This document shows, piece after piece, positions 37,029-45,719 of a stretch of DNA of 64,000 nucleotides. Where the stretch lies: the NCBI RefSeq assembly GCF_902506415.1, contig NZ_LR733275.1:1375339-1439338 (forward strand), read 5' to 3'. Under the pieces are notes generated by a model that did no database searches, was not told where the DNA came from, and saw nothing but the letters and a program-made list of their open reading frames with translations. Both the position numbers and the translations under genes were made by a program. This DNA is from Massilia sp. 9I. Its GTDB lineage: Bacteria; Pseudomonadota; Gammaproteobacteria; Burkholderiales; Burkholderiaceae_D. The stretch's first letter is position 1, and every line of letters begins with the position of its first letter.

Positions 37029-37646
37029 TCAGGTCACGACGCCGGCTTTCTTGCGCAAACGAAACACCGCCAGGCTGCCACGCAGGTTGGGCAGGAAGCG
37101 CACCGGCTTGCCTTCGGCCAGGGCGACGAATTCCAGCACTTCCAGGCCGCATTTCTCGGCCAGGTCCTTGAAGTCGTGGATGGTTGCATAGCGCACGTTG
37201 GGCGTGTCGAACCACTGGTAAGGCAGCGAGCGCGAAACCGGCATCCGGCCGCGAATCAGCGCCACCCGGTGCGGCCAGTAGGCGAAGTTGGGGAAGGAGA
37301 CGATGGCTTCCTGGCCGACGCGCACGATGTCGCGCAGGCGCGCCTCGACGTGCTGCATCATCTGCAGCGAGGACAGGCACAACACCATGTCGAAGGCGTT
37401 GTCGCGGAACAGGTCCAGGCCCTGCTCCATGTCGTGCTGGATCACGCTGATGCCGCGCTGGGTGCTCTCCAGCACCTTGTCGTCGGCGATCTCGACGCCG
37501 TAACCGGTGCAGCTCTTGCTCAGCTCCAGGTAGCGCAGCATGGCGCCATCGCCGCAGCCGACGTCCAGCACGTGGGCGCGCTCGCGCACCCAGTCGGCGA
37601 TGAAGGCCAGGTCGGGGCGCAGTGCGTTGAGTTCATTCATGTTCAT
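37029..37646 (-). CDS. metW: methionine biosynthesis protein MetW
   Basis: 205 residues from an ATG at 37646 that overlaps the metX stop (ATGA); GGGGAGG lies 4 nt upstream. SAM-methyltransferase-like fold: [44 protein letters not shown]. MetW is required with MetX for the acylation of homoserine in several Proteobacteria; its catalytic role is unclear. The start-stop overlap with metX supports joint function. Confidence 0.92.
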   Translation of the reverse strand: MNMNELNALRPDLAFIADWVRERAHVLDVGCGDGAMLRYLELSKSCTGYGVEIADDKVLESTQRGISVIQHDMEQGLDLFRDNAFDMVLCLSSLQMMQHVEARLRDIVRVGQEAIVSFPNFAYWPHRVALIRGRMPVSRSLPYQWFDTPNVRYATIHDFKDLAEKCGLEVLEFVALAEGKPVRFLPNLRGSLAVFRLRKKAGVVT

Positions 37647-38794
37647 GCGGCCTCCCCTGCGAATTCCAGCGCAATGCGGTCGTAGTAGGCGCGCACCACC
37701 CCGAGATAGCGCGGGTCTTCCAGCAGGAAGGCGTCGTGGCCGTGCGGCGCGTCGATCTCGGCGTAGGTGACCTTGCGCCGGTTCGACAGCAGCGCTTCGA
37801 CGATCTCGCGGCTGCGCTCGGGCGAGAAGCGCCAGTCGGTGCTGAAGGAGGCGATCAGGAACTGCGCTTTGCTTCCCGCTAGCGCTTTGGCCAGGTCGCC
37901 GCCATGCAGGCCGGCCGGGTCGAAGTAGTCGAGCGCCTTGGTGATCAGGAGGTAGGTGTTGGCGTCGAAGTATTCCGAGAACTTGTCGCCCTGGTAGCGC
38001 AGGTAGGACTCGATCTCGAAGTCGACGCCGAAGTCGAAGGCGTAGTCGTTGGTCTCGGCCGCGTTGCGCAGGCGGCGGCCGAATTTTTCCGCCATGTCGT
38101 CGTTCGACAGGTAGGTGATGTGGCCGACCATGCGCGCCACCTTCAGGCCGTTCTTCGGCACCACGCCGTGTTCGTAGAAGTCGCCGCCGTGGTAGTCGGG
38201 GTCGGTCAGGATGGCCTGGCGCGCGACGTCGTTGAAGGCGATGTTCTGGGCCGACAGCTTGGGCGTGGAGGCGATCACGATGCAGTGGCGCAGGCGCTCG
38301 GGGAACATGATGCTCCATGAGAGGGCCTGCATGCCGCCCAGCGAGCCGCCCATCACGGCGGCAAACTGCTCGATGCCGAGGCGGTCGGCGAGGCGCGCCT
38401 GGGCCGCGACCCAGTCTTCCACCGTCAGCAGCGGGAAGGCGGCGCCGTAGGGCTTGCCGGTGGCCGGGTTCAGGTGCATCGGCCCCGTCGAGCCGAAGCA
38501 GGAACCGAGGTTGTTCACGCCGATGACGAAGAAGCGGTCGGTGTCGACCGGCTTGCCGGGACCGACCATGTTGTCCCACCAGCCCTGGCTCTTGGGCTGG
38601 TCGGCATAGACGCCGGCCACGTGGTGCGAGGCGTTCAGGGCGTGGCAGATCAGCACCGCGTTCGACTTGTCGGCGTTGAGGGTGCCATAGGTTTCATACA
38701 TCAGCGTGTAGTCGCCGATGCTGGCGCCGCTTTGCAGGCGCAGCGGCTCGGCGAAGTGCATCGCCTGTGGTGTGACTGTTCCGATCGATCCCAT
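37643..38794 (-). CDS. metX: homoserine O-acyltransferase MetX
   Basis: 383 residues, alpha/beta-hydrolase fold. Nucleophile Ser in [12 protein letters not shown]; early motif [12 protein letters not shown]; the catalytic His is in [13 protein letters not shown] with an upstream Asp. It transfers an acetyl or succinyl group to homoserine, the first committed step of methionine synthesis; the acyl specificity of MetX cannot be read from sequence alone. Operon metX-metW. Confidence 0.94.
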   Translation of the reverse strand: MGSIGTVTPQAMHFAEPLRLQSGASIGDYTLMYETYGTLNADKSNAVLICHALNASHHVAGVYADQPKSQGWWDNMVGPGKPVDTDRFFVIGVNNLGSCFGSTGPMHLNPATGKPYGAAFPLLTVEDWVAAQARLADRLGIEQFAAVMGGSLGGMQALSWSIMFPERLRHCIVIASTPKLSAQNIAFNDVARQAILTDPDYHGGDFYEHGVVPKNGLKVARMVGHITYLSNDDMAEKFGRRLRNAAETNDYAFDFGVDFEIESYLRYQGDKFSEYFDANTYLLITKALDYFDPAGLHGGDLAKALAGSKAQFLIASFSTDWRFSPERSREIVEALLSNRRKVTYAEIDAPHGHDAFLLEDPRYLGVVRAYYDRIALEFAGEAA

Positions 38795-38848
38795 GGATGG
38801 TGTTCGTGTATTTCTTCTAGTGGCGCGGGAAGCCGCGCCGGTGATGCT

Positions 38849-40618
38849 TCAGAGGGTTTGCAGCTGCTCGACCGCGCTCGCGATCTCGTCCGGCTCGATC
38901 GAGCGCAGGATGCGGCGCGTGCGCGTGGTAATCGCGGACAGGTCGCTGTTCAGGATTTCCTGTTTCACCGACAGCAGCTGGGCCGGGTGCATCGAGAACT
39001 CGCGCAGGCCCATGCCGAGCAGCAGGCGGGTGAGTTTGATGTCACCGGCCATCTCGCCGCACACGGCGACGTCCAGCCCGGCCTTCTGGCCGGTGGCGAT
39101 GGTCTGGGCGATCAGCATCAGTACCGCCGGGTGCAGCGGATTGTACAGGTGCGCGACTTCGTAATCGACGCGGTCGATCGCCAGCGTGTACTGGATCAGG
39201 TCATTGGTCCCGATCGAGAGGAAATTCATGCGCTTGACGAACATCGGCAGCGCCAGCGCGGCCGCGGGGATCTCGATCATGGCGCCGACTTGCACGCTAG
39301 GATCGTACTTGATGCCCTCGTCGCGCAGCTGCGCCTTGGCCTGCTCGATCATGCCGAGCGTCTGGTCGATCTCGAAGGCGTGCGCCAGCATCGGAATCAA
39401 GATGCGCACCTTGCCGAAGGCGGAAGCGCGCAGGATCGCGCGCAGCTGGGTCAGGAACAGCTGCGGTTCGGCCAGGCAGTAGCGGATCGCGCGCAGGCCC
39501 AGCGCCGGGTTCAGCGCGGTGTGCTCGGTCGGGTCGAGCGGCTTGTCGGCGCCGACGTCCAGGGTGCGGATGGTCACCGGGCGGCCCTTCATCGCCACCA
39601 CCGCCTTGCGGTACTGCTCGAACTGCTCGTCCTCGCCCGGAATGCGCAGCGCATGGGCGCCGCGGCCCATGAACAGGAACTCCGAGCGGAACAGGCCGAC
39701 GCCCATGGCGCCGGATTCCAGCGCGGCCGGGCAGTCGTCCGGCAGCTCGATGTTGGCCAGCAGCGTGACCGGGGTGCCGTCCCGGGTGACCGCCGGGGTT
39801 TTCTTGAGTTTCAGCAGGCGCTTGCGCGCCTTGGAGAGCGAGGCCTGGCGCGCGCGGTACTGCTCCAGCACCAGCTGGCTCGGGTTGCAGATCACCACGC
39901 CGGCGTCGCCGTCGATGATCACCCAGTCGTCCTGCTCGATCAGGCGCGAGGCCTGGCTCATGCCGACCACCGCCGGAATGTCGAGCGAACGCGCGACGAT
40001 CGCGGTGTGCGAGTTCTGGCCGCCGACGTCGGTGACGAAGCCGATGAAGGAACGGGTGGCGCCGTCGCGGTCGCGGAAAGCCAGCATGTCGGCCGGCGAG
40101 ATGTCGTGGGCCACCACGACCATCTGCGGCACTGCATTGTCTTCGCCTGCCAGCGGCGGCGGGATTTCGAGCGCGGTGCCCATCAGGACCTTGAGCACGC
40201 GCTCGGCCACCTGCTGGATGTCGTGCTTGCGCTCGCGCAGGTACTCGTCCTCGATCTCGTCGAACTGGCTCGACAGCTCGTCGATCTGGGTCACCAGCGC
40301 CCATTCGGCGTTGTAGTGGCGCGTGCGGATGATGTCGAGCGGCGCTTCCGAGATCATCGGGTCGGACAGGATCAGCGCGTGCACGTCGATGAAGGCGCCC
40401 AGCTCGGTCGGGGCGTCCTTGGGCAGCTCGGTCCACAGGGCCTGCAGGCCGCGGTGCACCTCGGCGATGGCGTGCTGCAGGCGCTTGACCTCGGCCTCGA
40501 CCTGCTCTTCCGGAACCAGGTAGTGCTTGACGTCGAGCGCCGCGGGCGTGAGCAGGTGCGCGCGGCCGATCGAGATGCCGCGCGAAACCGGAATGCCGTG
40601 GAGCGTGAACGATGCCAT
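38849..40618 (-). CDS. ptsI: PTS enzyme I
   Basis: 589 residues from the ATG at 40618 (MASFTLHGIPVSRGISIGRA); a longer frame to 40660 overlaps the ptsH stop. Phospho-His lies in GGQNSHTAIVARSL. The PEP-binding TIM barrel has RTLDVGADKP, FRSEFLFMG, MIEIPAAAL and SIGTNDLIQYTLAIDR. It takes phosphate from phosphoenolpyruvate and passes it to HPr. With only HPr and one EIIA nearby and no sugar permease, it is probably regulatory rather than for sugar uptake (inference). Confidence 0.94.
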   Translation of the reverse strand: MASFTLHGIPVSRGISIGRAHLLTPAALDVKHYLVPEEQVEAEVKRLQHAIAEVHRGLQALWTELPKDAPTELGAFIDVHALILSDPMISEAPLDIIRTRHYNAEWALVTQIDELSSQFDEIEDEYLRERKHDIQQVAERVLKVLMGTALEIPPPLAGEDNAVPQMVVVAHDISPADMLAFRDRDGATRSFIGFVTDVGGQNSHTAIVARSLDIPAVVGMSQASRLIEQDDWVIIDGDAGVVICNPSQLVLEQYRARQASLSKARKRLLKLKKTPAVTRDGTPVTLLANIELPDDCPAALESGAMGVGLFRSEFLFMGRGAHALRIPGEDEQFEQYRKAVVAMKGRPVTIRTLDVGADKPLDPTEHTALNPALGLRAIRYCLAEPQLFLTQLRAILRASAFGKVRILIPMLAHAFEIDQTLGMIEQAKAQLRDEGIKYDPSVQVGAMIEIPAAALALPMFVKRMNFLSIGTNDLIQYTLAIDRVDYEVAHLYNPLHPAVLMLIAQTIATGQKAGLDVAVCGEMAGDIKLTRLLLGMGLREFSMHPAQLLSVKQEILNSDLSAITTRTRRILRSIEPDEIASAVEQLQTL

Positions 40619-40659
40619 CGAGGGTCCCGTATGGCGGGGAGCTGCCGCTTCGCGCGGCA

Positions 40660-40929
40660 TTACTCGCCTTCGCCGAACTTGTCGTTGATCAGGCCCGTCA
40701 GGGCGGCGATGCAGGCCTCTTCATCCTCGCCATCGGCCTCGAGCAGCACTTTCGCGCCCTTGCCGGCGGCGAGCATCATCACGCCCATGATCGACTTGGC
40801 ATTGATGCGGCGTCCGTTACGGGTGAGCCAGACGTCGCTCTTGAACTTGGCGGCCAGCTGGGTGAACTTGGCGGAGGCGCGGGCGTGCAGGCCCAGCTTG
40901 TTGATGATTTCCAGTTCCTGTTGAATCAT
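40660..40929 (-). CDS. ptsH: phosphocarrier protein HPr
   Basis: 89 residues. The active His is in LGLHARASAKF (residue 16). The regulatory Ser is in INAKSIMGVMMLAAGKG, matching Ser46 regions of HPr. It relays phosphate from enzyme I to EIIA. 53 bp after the EIIA gene, 41 bp before ptsI. Confidence 0.95.
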   Translation of the reverse strand: MIQQELEIINKLGLHARASAKFTQLAAKFKSDVWLTRNGRRINAKSIMGVMMLAAGKGAKVLLEADGEDEEACIAALTGLINDKFGEGE

Positions 40930-40982
40930 GTTCTCGCTTATTGTCTGGTGTTTGCCCGTGGCCGGAATATCGTTAGGTGTGT

Positions 40983-41390
40983 TCAGTTCGATCCGACGCG
41001 GATCCGGTTGTCGACCCGTACCGCGCCGTTCTGCGCGCCGGCCAGGGCCATCTCCACGACCACGTCGAGGGTGTCGCGGCGGTAGGTGATCGCACGCAGC
41101 AGCATCGGCAGGCTGATGCCGGCGATGACTTCCACGTGGCCGGCGTCGGCCAGCGAATTGCAGCAGTTGGACGGGGTGCCGCCCTTGATGTCGGTGATGA
41201 CCAGCACGCCGTCGCCGTCGTCCAGGCGCGCGATCGCCTCCTTGGCGAGGCAGTTCACCTGCGCCAGGTCCTGGTCGGCGGTCACGTCGATCGCCTCGAA
41301 ACGCTCGGTCGGGCCACGGAATACGTGGGCCACCGCGGCGATGAATGCCTGGCCCAGCGGTGCGTGGGTCATCAGCAGGATACCTACCAT
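40983..41390 (-). CDS. PTS EIIA, mannose family
   Basis: 135 residues, MVGILLMTHAPLGQAFIAAVAHVF, with the phospho-His at position 9 in MTHAPLG. ITDIKGGTPSNCCNSLA and GISLPMLLRAITYR match the EIIA-Man fold. No IIB, IIC or IID components accompany it. In relatives such as Ralstonia this EIIA-HPr-EI set controls carbon storage rather than sugar transport. It starts 1 bp after the gshB stop and is probably co-transcribed with it. Confidence 0.9.
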   Translation of the reverse strand: MVGILLMTHAPLGQAFIAAVAHVFRGPTERFEAIDVTADQDLAQVNCLAKEAIARLDDGDGVLVITDIKGGTPSNCCNSLADAGHVEVIAGISLPMLLRAITYRRDTLDVVVEMALAGAQNGAVRVDNRIRVGSN

Positions 41391-41391
41391 G

Positions 41392-42342
41392 TCAGTGTTT
41401 CTCGTTCGCTTTCAGTTCGACCGCGTCGATGAACATCGCGGCCACGTCGAATCCGGTCTGGTCGGTGATCTCCTGGAAGCAGGTCGGGCTGGTGACGTTC
41501 ACTTCAGTCAGGAAATCGCCGATCACATCCAATCCTACCAGCAATAAGCCGCGCGCCGCCAGTTCCGGCCCGATGGCCTCGGCGATCGCGCGTTCGCGCT
41601 CGGTGATCGGCATGGCCACGCCCAGGCCGCCGGCGGCCAGGTTGCCGCGCACTTCATTGCCCTGCGGGATGCGCGCCAGGGTGAAGGGCACCGGCTGGCC
41701 ATTGATCACCAGTACGCGCTTGTCGCCCTGCTTGATCGCCGGGATGTACTTCTGGGCCATGATCGTGTGCTTGCCATTGGCCGTCAGCGACTCGATCACG
41801 GAGCCCAGGTTCATGCCGTCGTCCTTGACGCGGAAGATGCCGGCGCCGCCCATGCCGTCCAGCGGCTTGAAGATCACGTCACCGTGTTTTTCGTGGAAGG
41901 CGCGCAGGCGCGCCGCGTCCGAGGTGACGAGGGTCGGCGAGGTGTACTGGCTGAATTGGCCGATGGTCAGCTTCTCGTTGTGGTCGCGAATCGCGCCCGG
42001 ACGGTTGAACACGCGCGCACCCTGGCGCTCGGCCAGTTCCAGCAGGTAGGTGCCGTACACGTATTCCATGTCGAAGGGCGGGTCCTTGCGCTCGATGACG
42101 GCGTCGAAGAAGGACAGCTGCACGCTCTCGGGCCGGTCGGCGCGGTACCACCCGTCGGCCTCGCCGGTGAGGTGGATGCGGGTGACGACCGCGCTGACGA
42201 CGCCCTCTTCCAGCACCATGTCGCGCTGCTCGAAGGCGTAGACGGCGTGGCCGCGCTTCGCGGCTTCGCGCATCATGGCGAAGGTCGAATCCTTGTAAAT
42301 CTTGAACGTGGAGAGCGGGTCGGCGAGGAAAGCGATCTTCAT
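41392..42342 (-). CDS. gshB: glutathione synthetase
   Basis: 316 residues, ATP-grasp family. MKIAFLADPLSTFKIYKDST, YLLELAERQGARVFNRPGAI, DGMGGAGIFRV (ATP loop) and FLTEVNVTSPTCFQEI match GshB. It ligates gamma-glutamylcysteine and glycine. First gene of gshB-EIIA-ptsH-ptsI. gshA lies 0.9 kb upstream on the same strand behind an oppositely oriented methyltransferase. Confidence 0.95.
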   Translation of the reverse strand: MKIAFLADPLSTFKIYKDSTFAMMREAAKRGHAVYAFEQRDMVLEEGVVSAVVTRIHLTGEADGWYRADRPESVQLSFFDAVIERKDPPFDMEYVYGTYLLELAERQGARVFNRPGAIRDHNEKLTIGQFSQYTSPTLVTSDAARLRAFHEKHGDVIFKPLDGMGGAGIFRVKDDGMNLGSVIESLTANGKHTIMAQKYIPAIKQGDKRVLVINGQPVPFTLARIPQGNEVRGNLAAGGLGVAMPITERERAIAEAIGPELAARGLLLVGLDVIGDFLTEVNVTSPTCFQEITDQTGFDVAAMFIDAVELKANEKH

Positions 42343-42524
42343 GGGGTATCCATTGCGGGGAATGCCCTGATTTTAGCCGGAAACGCGAATTCTCGCGGAC
42401 GGGCCCTGCTTTATGCACAGCGGCGGTGCAGAGCAAAAATTCTGGGGTGCAAGTTGTGCGTTCGCAGCCTAAGCCTATGAGCCGCCTCAAGCTCCGCGGC
42501 GGCGGCCCCTGCGACCATGGAAGC

Positions 42525-43238
42525 ATGGACGCGCACACTGACAAACAGGCGGAACAGGACCGCATCAAGGAGGTATACCGGCGCTGGCATGGAGGCGCGG
42601 CGCTCGACCGCTACGCCTGGCACCGGCCCGAAATCCTGCAGCAGGTGGCGGCGCGCTCGCGCGCCTTCGCCGCCCTCCTCTCCGAGACCGTGGGCGGCGA
42701 CCTGTCCGCCCTGAAAGTGCTCGACGTCGGCTGCGGCACCGGCGGCTTCCTGCGCCAGCTGATCGACTGGGGCGCCGATCCGGATCGCCTCACCGGCACC
42801 GAACTGCAGCAAGACAGGCTCGACTACGCGCGCCATTACACCGCCGCCGAAGTCAGCTGGCGCCTCGGCACGCTGGATGCGATGGGGCTGCGCGGCCAGG
42901 ACCTGGTGAGTGCGCAGACCGTGTTTTCCTCGATCCTCGACGACGCCCTGCGGCGCGAGCTGGCGGCCCAGATGTGGCGCGCGCTGCGGCCGGGCGGCTG
43001 GGTGCTGGTGTTCGATTTCCGCTACGACAACCCGCGCAACCGCAACGTGCGCAAGGTGACGCGCGCCGAGCTGCAGGCCTGGTGGCCGGGGGAACGCAGC
43101 CGCTACCGCACGCTGATGCTGGCGCCGCCCATCCACCGCCTGCTCGCGCGGGCGCCGTGGATGGCCTCCGACCTGCTGGCGGCCGTGGCGCCGCCGCTGC
43201 GCTCGCACTTCATGTACATGGTGCAAAAGGGTGCCTAG
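42525..43238 (+). CDS. class I SAM-dependent methyltransferase
   Basis: 237 residues from the ATG at 42525 (MDAHTDKQAEQDRIKEVYRR); a longer frame begins at 42426. Rossmann fold with motif I KVLDVGCGTGGFLRQL and motif II LTGTELQQDRLDYARH, then RPGGWVLVFDFRYDNPR. This resembles methyltransferase type 11/12 proteins acting on small molecules or cell-envelope intermediates; no acceptor is identifiable. It sits between gshA and gshB on the opposite strand, and its stop lies in the palindromic terminator shared with gshA. Confidence 0.8.
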   Translation: MDAHTDKQAEQDRIKEVYRRWHGGAALDRYAWHRPEILQQVAARSRAFAALLSETVGGDLSALKVLDVGCGTGGFLRQLIDWGADPDRLTGTELQQDRLDYARHYTAAEVSWRLGTLDAMGLRGQDLVSAQTVFSSILDDALRRELAAQMWRALRPGGWVLVFDFRYDNPRNRNVRKVTRAELQAWWPGERSRYRTLMLAPPIHRLLARAPWMASDLLAAVAPPLRSHFMYMVQKGA

Positions 43239-43248
43239 GCACCCTTTT
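43225..43248. terminator. bidirectional terminator of methyltransferase and gshA
   Basis: AAAAGGGTGCC-TA-GGCACCCTTTT, perfect 11-bp arms with A and T runs, usable on either strand. The TAG stop of the methyltransferase lies at its centre, and the gshA stop is 5 bp past its right end. Confidence 0.88.
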
Positions 43249-43252
43249 CAGA

Positions 43253-44554
43253 TCAGTACACTTCCGGATTCGGATCGGTACGTTCCAGTTCCAGCGACGC
43301 CGCCAGCAACCCGAGGCGCGCCACCACGCCGTACACGTAGAAGCGGTTCGGCGCCGCCGTGCCCGGCTTGGCCTTGAGGTCCGGCACGGCGTGCTGCTGG
43401 GCGAAGGCCAGCGGCACGTATTGCGAGCCCGGTGCGTTCAGGTTCTGGTCGATGCCGCGCTCGGCGTGCACGCGGTAGAAGCCGCCGACCACGTAGCGGT
43501 CGATCATGTACACCACCGGCTCGGCCACGGCGTCGTTGATGGACTCGAAAGTAGGCACGCCTTCCTGCACGATCATGTCGTTGATCGCCACGCCATCCTT
43601 GATGACCGTCATCTTGTTGCGCTGGGCGCGGCTCAGGTCCTTCACCTCGCTGGCATCCTTCACGGTCATGACGCCCATGCCGTAGGTGCCGGCGTCCGGC
43701 TTGACGATCACGAAGGGCTTCTGCTCCTTCATGCCGTATTCCTTGTACTTCTTCTTGATCTTCGAGAGCAGCGCCGAGACCGCATCGGCCAGCTGCTCGG
43801 TGCCGACATCTTCCTGCAGGTCGATCTCGCCGACCTTGCTGTGCAGCGGATTGACCAGCCAGGGATCGATCTCGATCAGCTTGCCGAACTTCTTGGCGAC
43901 TTCGTCGAAGGCCTTGAAGTGGTTGCTCTTGCGGCGCAGCGCCCAGCCGGCGTGCAGCGGTGGCAGCAGCGACTGCTCGTGGATGTTCTCCAGGATCGAG
44001 GGGATGCCGGCGGACAGGTCGTTATTCAAGAGGATGGTGCAGGGATCGAAATCGGCCAGGCCGACGCGGCGGCCATTGGGCGAGCGCACCAGCGGCTCCA
44101 CCACCAGCATGTTCCCGTCCGGCAGGGCCAGCGGGGTCGGCTGGGTGACGTCCGGCGACAGCGAGCCGAGGCGCACGTGCAGGCCGGTCTGGCGGAAGAT
44201 CTGCATCAGGCGCGCCACGTTCTGCAGGTACATCGGGTTGCGCGTGTGGACTTCCGGGATCATCAGGAGATTGCGCGCATCCGGGCAGTACTTGTCGATC
44301 GCAGCCATGGCCGCCTGCACCGCCAGCGGCAGCATCTCGGTGGACAGGTTGTTGAAGCCGCCCGGGAACAGATTGGTATCGACCGGCGCCAGCTTGTAGC
44401 CGGCATTGCGCAGATCGACCGAGCAGTAGAACGGCGGCGTATGCTCCTGCCACTCCAAGCGGAACCAGCGCTCGATGGCAGGCGTGGCTTCGAGAATCTT
44501 CTTTTCCAGGTCAAGGAGGGGACCGGTCAGGGCGGTGGCGAGGTGCGGAACCAT
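43253..44554 (-). CDS. gshA: glutamate-cysteine ligase, proteobacterial GshA type
   Basis: 433 residues. This is the GshA-type family of many Beta- and Alphaproteobacteria and cyanobacteria rather than the E. coli type. Signatures I recognise: RSIDLRNAGYKLAPVDTNLFP-like stretch (visible as SVDLRNAGYKLAPVDTNLFP), PFVIVKPDAGTYGMGV and GVAINDMIVQEGVPTFE. It joins glutamate and cysteine in the first step of glutathione synthesis. A -10-like TATAAT lies on the minus strand at 44591-44586, 32 bp upstream of the start codon. Confidence 0.9.
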   Translation of the reverse strand: MVPHLATALTGPLLDLEKKILEATPAIERWFRLEWQEHTPPFYCSVDLRNAGYKLAPVDTNLFPGGFNNLSTEMLPLAVQAAMAAIDKYCPDARNLLMIPEVHTRNPMYLQNVARLMQIFRQTGLHVRLGSLSPDVTQPTPLALPDGNMLVVEPLVRSPNGRRVGLADFDPCTILLNNDLSAGIPSILENIHEQSLLPPLHAGWALRRKSNHFKAFDEVAKKFGKLIEIDPWLVNPLHSKVGEIDLQEDVGTEQLADAVSALLSKIKKKYKEYGMKEQKPFVIVKPDAGTYGMGVMTVKDASEVKDLSRAQRNKMTVIKDGVAINDMIVQEGVPTFESINDAVAEPVVYMIDRYVVGGFYRVHAERGIDQNLNAPGSQYVPLAFAQQHAVPDLKAKPGTAAPNRFYVYGVVARLGLLAASLELERTDPNPEVY

Positions 44555-44866
44555 GGTATGGACGTCCTAGTAATGGCTTATTCGAATTATATCGGTAGCC
44601 TCATGTAGGGACGAATATCCTTATTTAAAGTCCGCTTGGTTGCTGAAAACCTAAAAGTTGTCACCTTCATACAGTCGAGCTGTGTCCGCTTTCCTTCTGA
44701 ACGCCATAACCGAGCGACTGGCAGCCGACACTCTTTGTCCCATGCTTAGTGGTACCAAAATTCATTCCCGGAGACTGTAGGCTGAGCGTGCCTGGGGCTA
44801 CATAGAGCATATTTATGAGTTGATCAGTAGTTACCTCTTTTCGCGATCACGCTTCGCAGGCTGGCT
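44555..44866. other. intergenic region before the AT-richer island
   Basis: 312 bp without a gene I can support. It holds the gshA upstream region (TATAAT on the minus strand near 44586-44591). It marks a visible fall in G+C against the housekeeping genes. No repeat or integrase site was recognised. Confidence 0.5.
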
Positions 44867-45607
44867 CTACACTTTGGCAGCCGTCGTCTCGAGAGCCACC
44901 AAGTTCACGATACTCGTGAGAAGTTGACTCGAGAACCTAACTCCTTCAATTAGGTCCCGCATATGGATCGTATCGCTGGTGAACGTAAGCGAATTTTCGT
45001 CGGTGATATGCACGAATGCGACCCCGACATTGGACTGTGGCCCTACCATTCCGAAGCCCACGCCGCTCTTTATTCTGTTGCGCCAGTCCCTCATCCGGAA
45101 AAACCATTCCTCGTATCCCTCAATTCCAGAAATGACCTGGAACGACGGACCATTTTTCTGCTTACCGAGGCACCTGCTCATGCTCGGGTATGCAGGGGCT
45201 TTGCCACCGGTCAGCTCAACTAATACAGCGTAGGCACTATCTTGGAAAGCTCGAATGAAGAACAAAATCGCTTTATAGGCTACGGTAAGACCACGGCGGC
45301 CCTCTTCCTCACGGCGGGCAGCAAGCGAGTCTTGTTTGCTGCGCAAGAGCTCAAACCTCAGTTGCCAGTTCTCGCGCGTTTGGTTGAAGATCTCAATGTC
45401 GTCGACAGCCCAAGCAGTAGCCTTAGTGTGAGCATCACAAAATGTGCTACCAAAATGCGCAATATCCATCCCGCAGTCGTGCATTCGACCACGTACAGAG
45501 TGACGCACTTTCCCGCATGCACTAAGCGTCAGTGAACTGTTTTTTAGCTGGGTCTCGAAGGCCTCCAGGTCCACAATAAATTGCGTCAAGGATTCAATTA
45601 TCTGCAT
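44867..45607 (-). CDS. unrecognised helical protein, HEPN-like
   Basis: 246 residues from the ATG at 45607, which has AAGG upstream; a TTG at 45643 is possible. The protein is mostly helical, with no signal peptide or membrane segment. The C-terminal half has FFIRAFQDSAYAVLVELTGG, then GYEEWFFRMRDWRNRIKSG. R-N followed by a basic helix resembles the Rx4-6H motif of HEPN RNases, but the histidine is missing (R-N-R-I-K-S). HEPN membership is an inference. Codon use and base composition are AT-richer than the flanks. Divergent from the Mrr-like gene, about 112 bp apart. Confidence 0.55.
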   Translation of the reverse strand: MQIIESLTQFIVDLEAFETQLKNSSLTLSACGKVRHSVRGRMHDCGMDIAHFGSTFCDAHTKATAWAVDDIEIFNQTRENWQLRFELLRSKQDSLAARREEEGRRGLTVAYKAILFFIRAFQDSAYAVLVELTGGKAPAYPSMSRCLGKQKNGPSFQVISGIEGYEEWFFRMRDWRNRIKSGVGFGMVGPQSNVGVAFVHITDENSLTFTSDTIHMRDLIEGVRFSSQLLTSIVNLVALETTAAKV

Positions 45608-45719
45608 GCTTGCCTTACCGGTATCATTTTTCTCACAATTCAAGTTGCGCCACTACAGCGCCACGGCGCTCGACGTTGACGAACCTATAATTTAGTACCA
45701 CCAAATTTTAAGGTTACCT

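Noticed and set aside
44555..44866. A decayed gene or attachment site before the island
   Set aside because: Fragments look AT-richer but no reading frame, duplicated flank or tRNA end could be shown.
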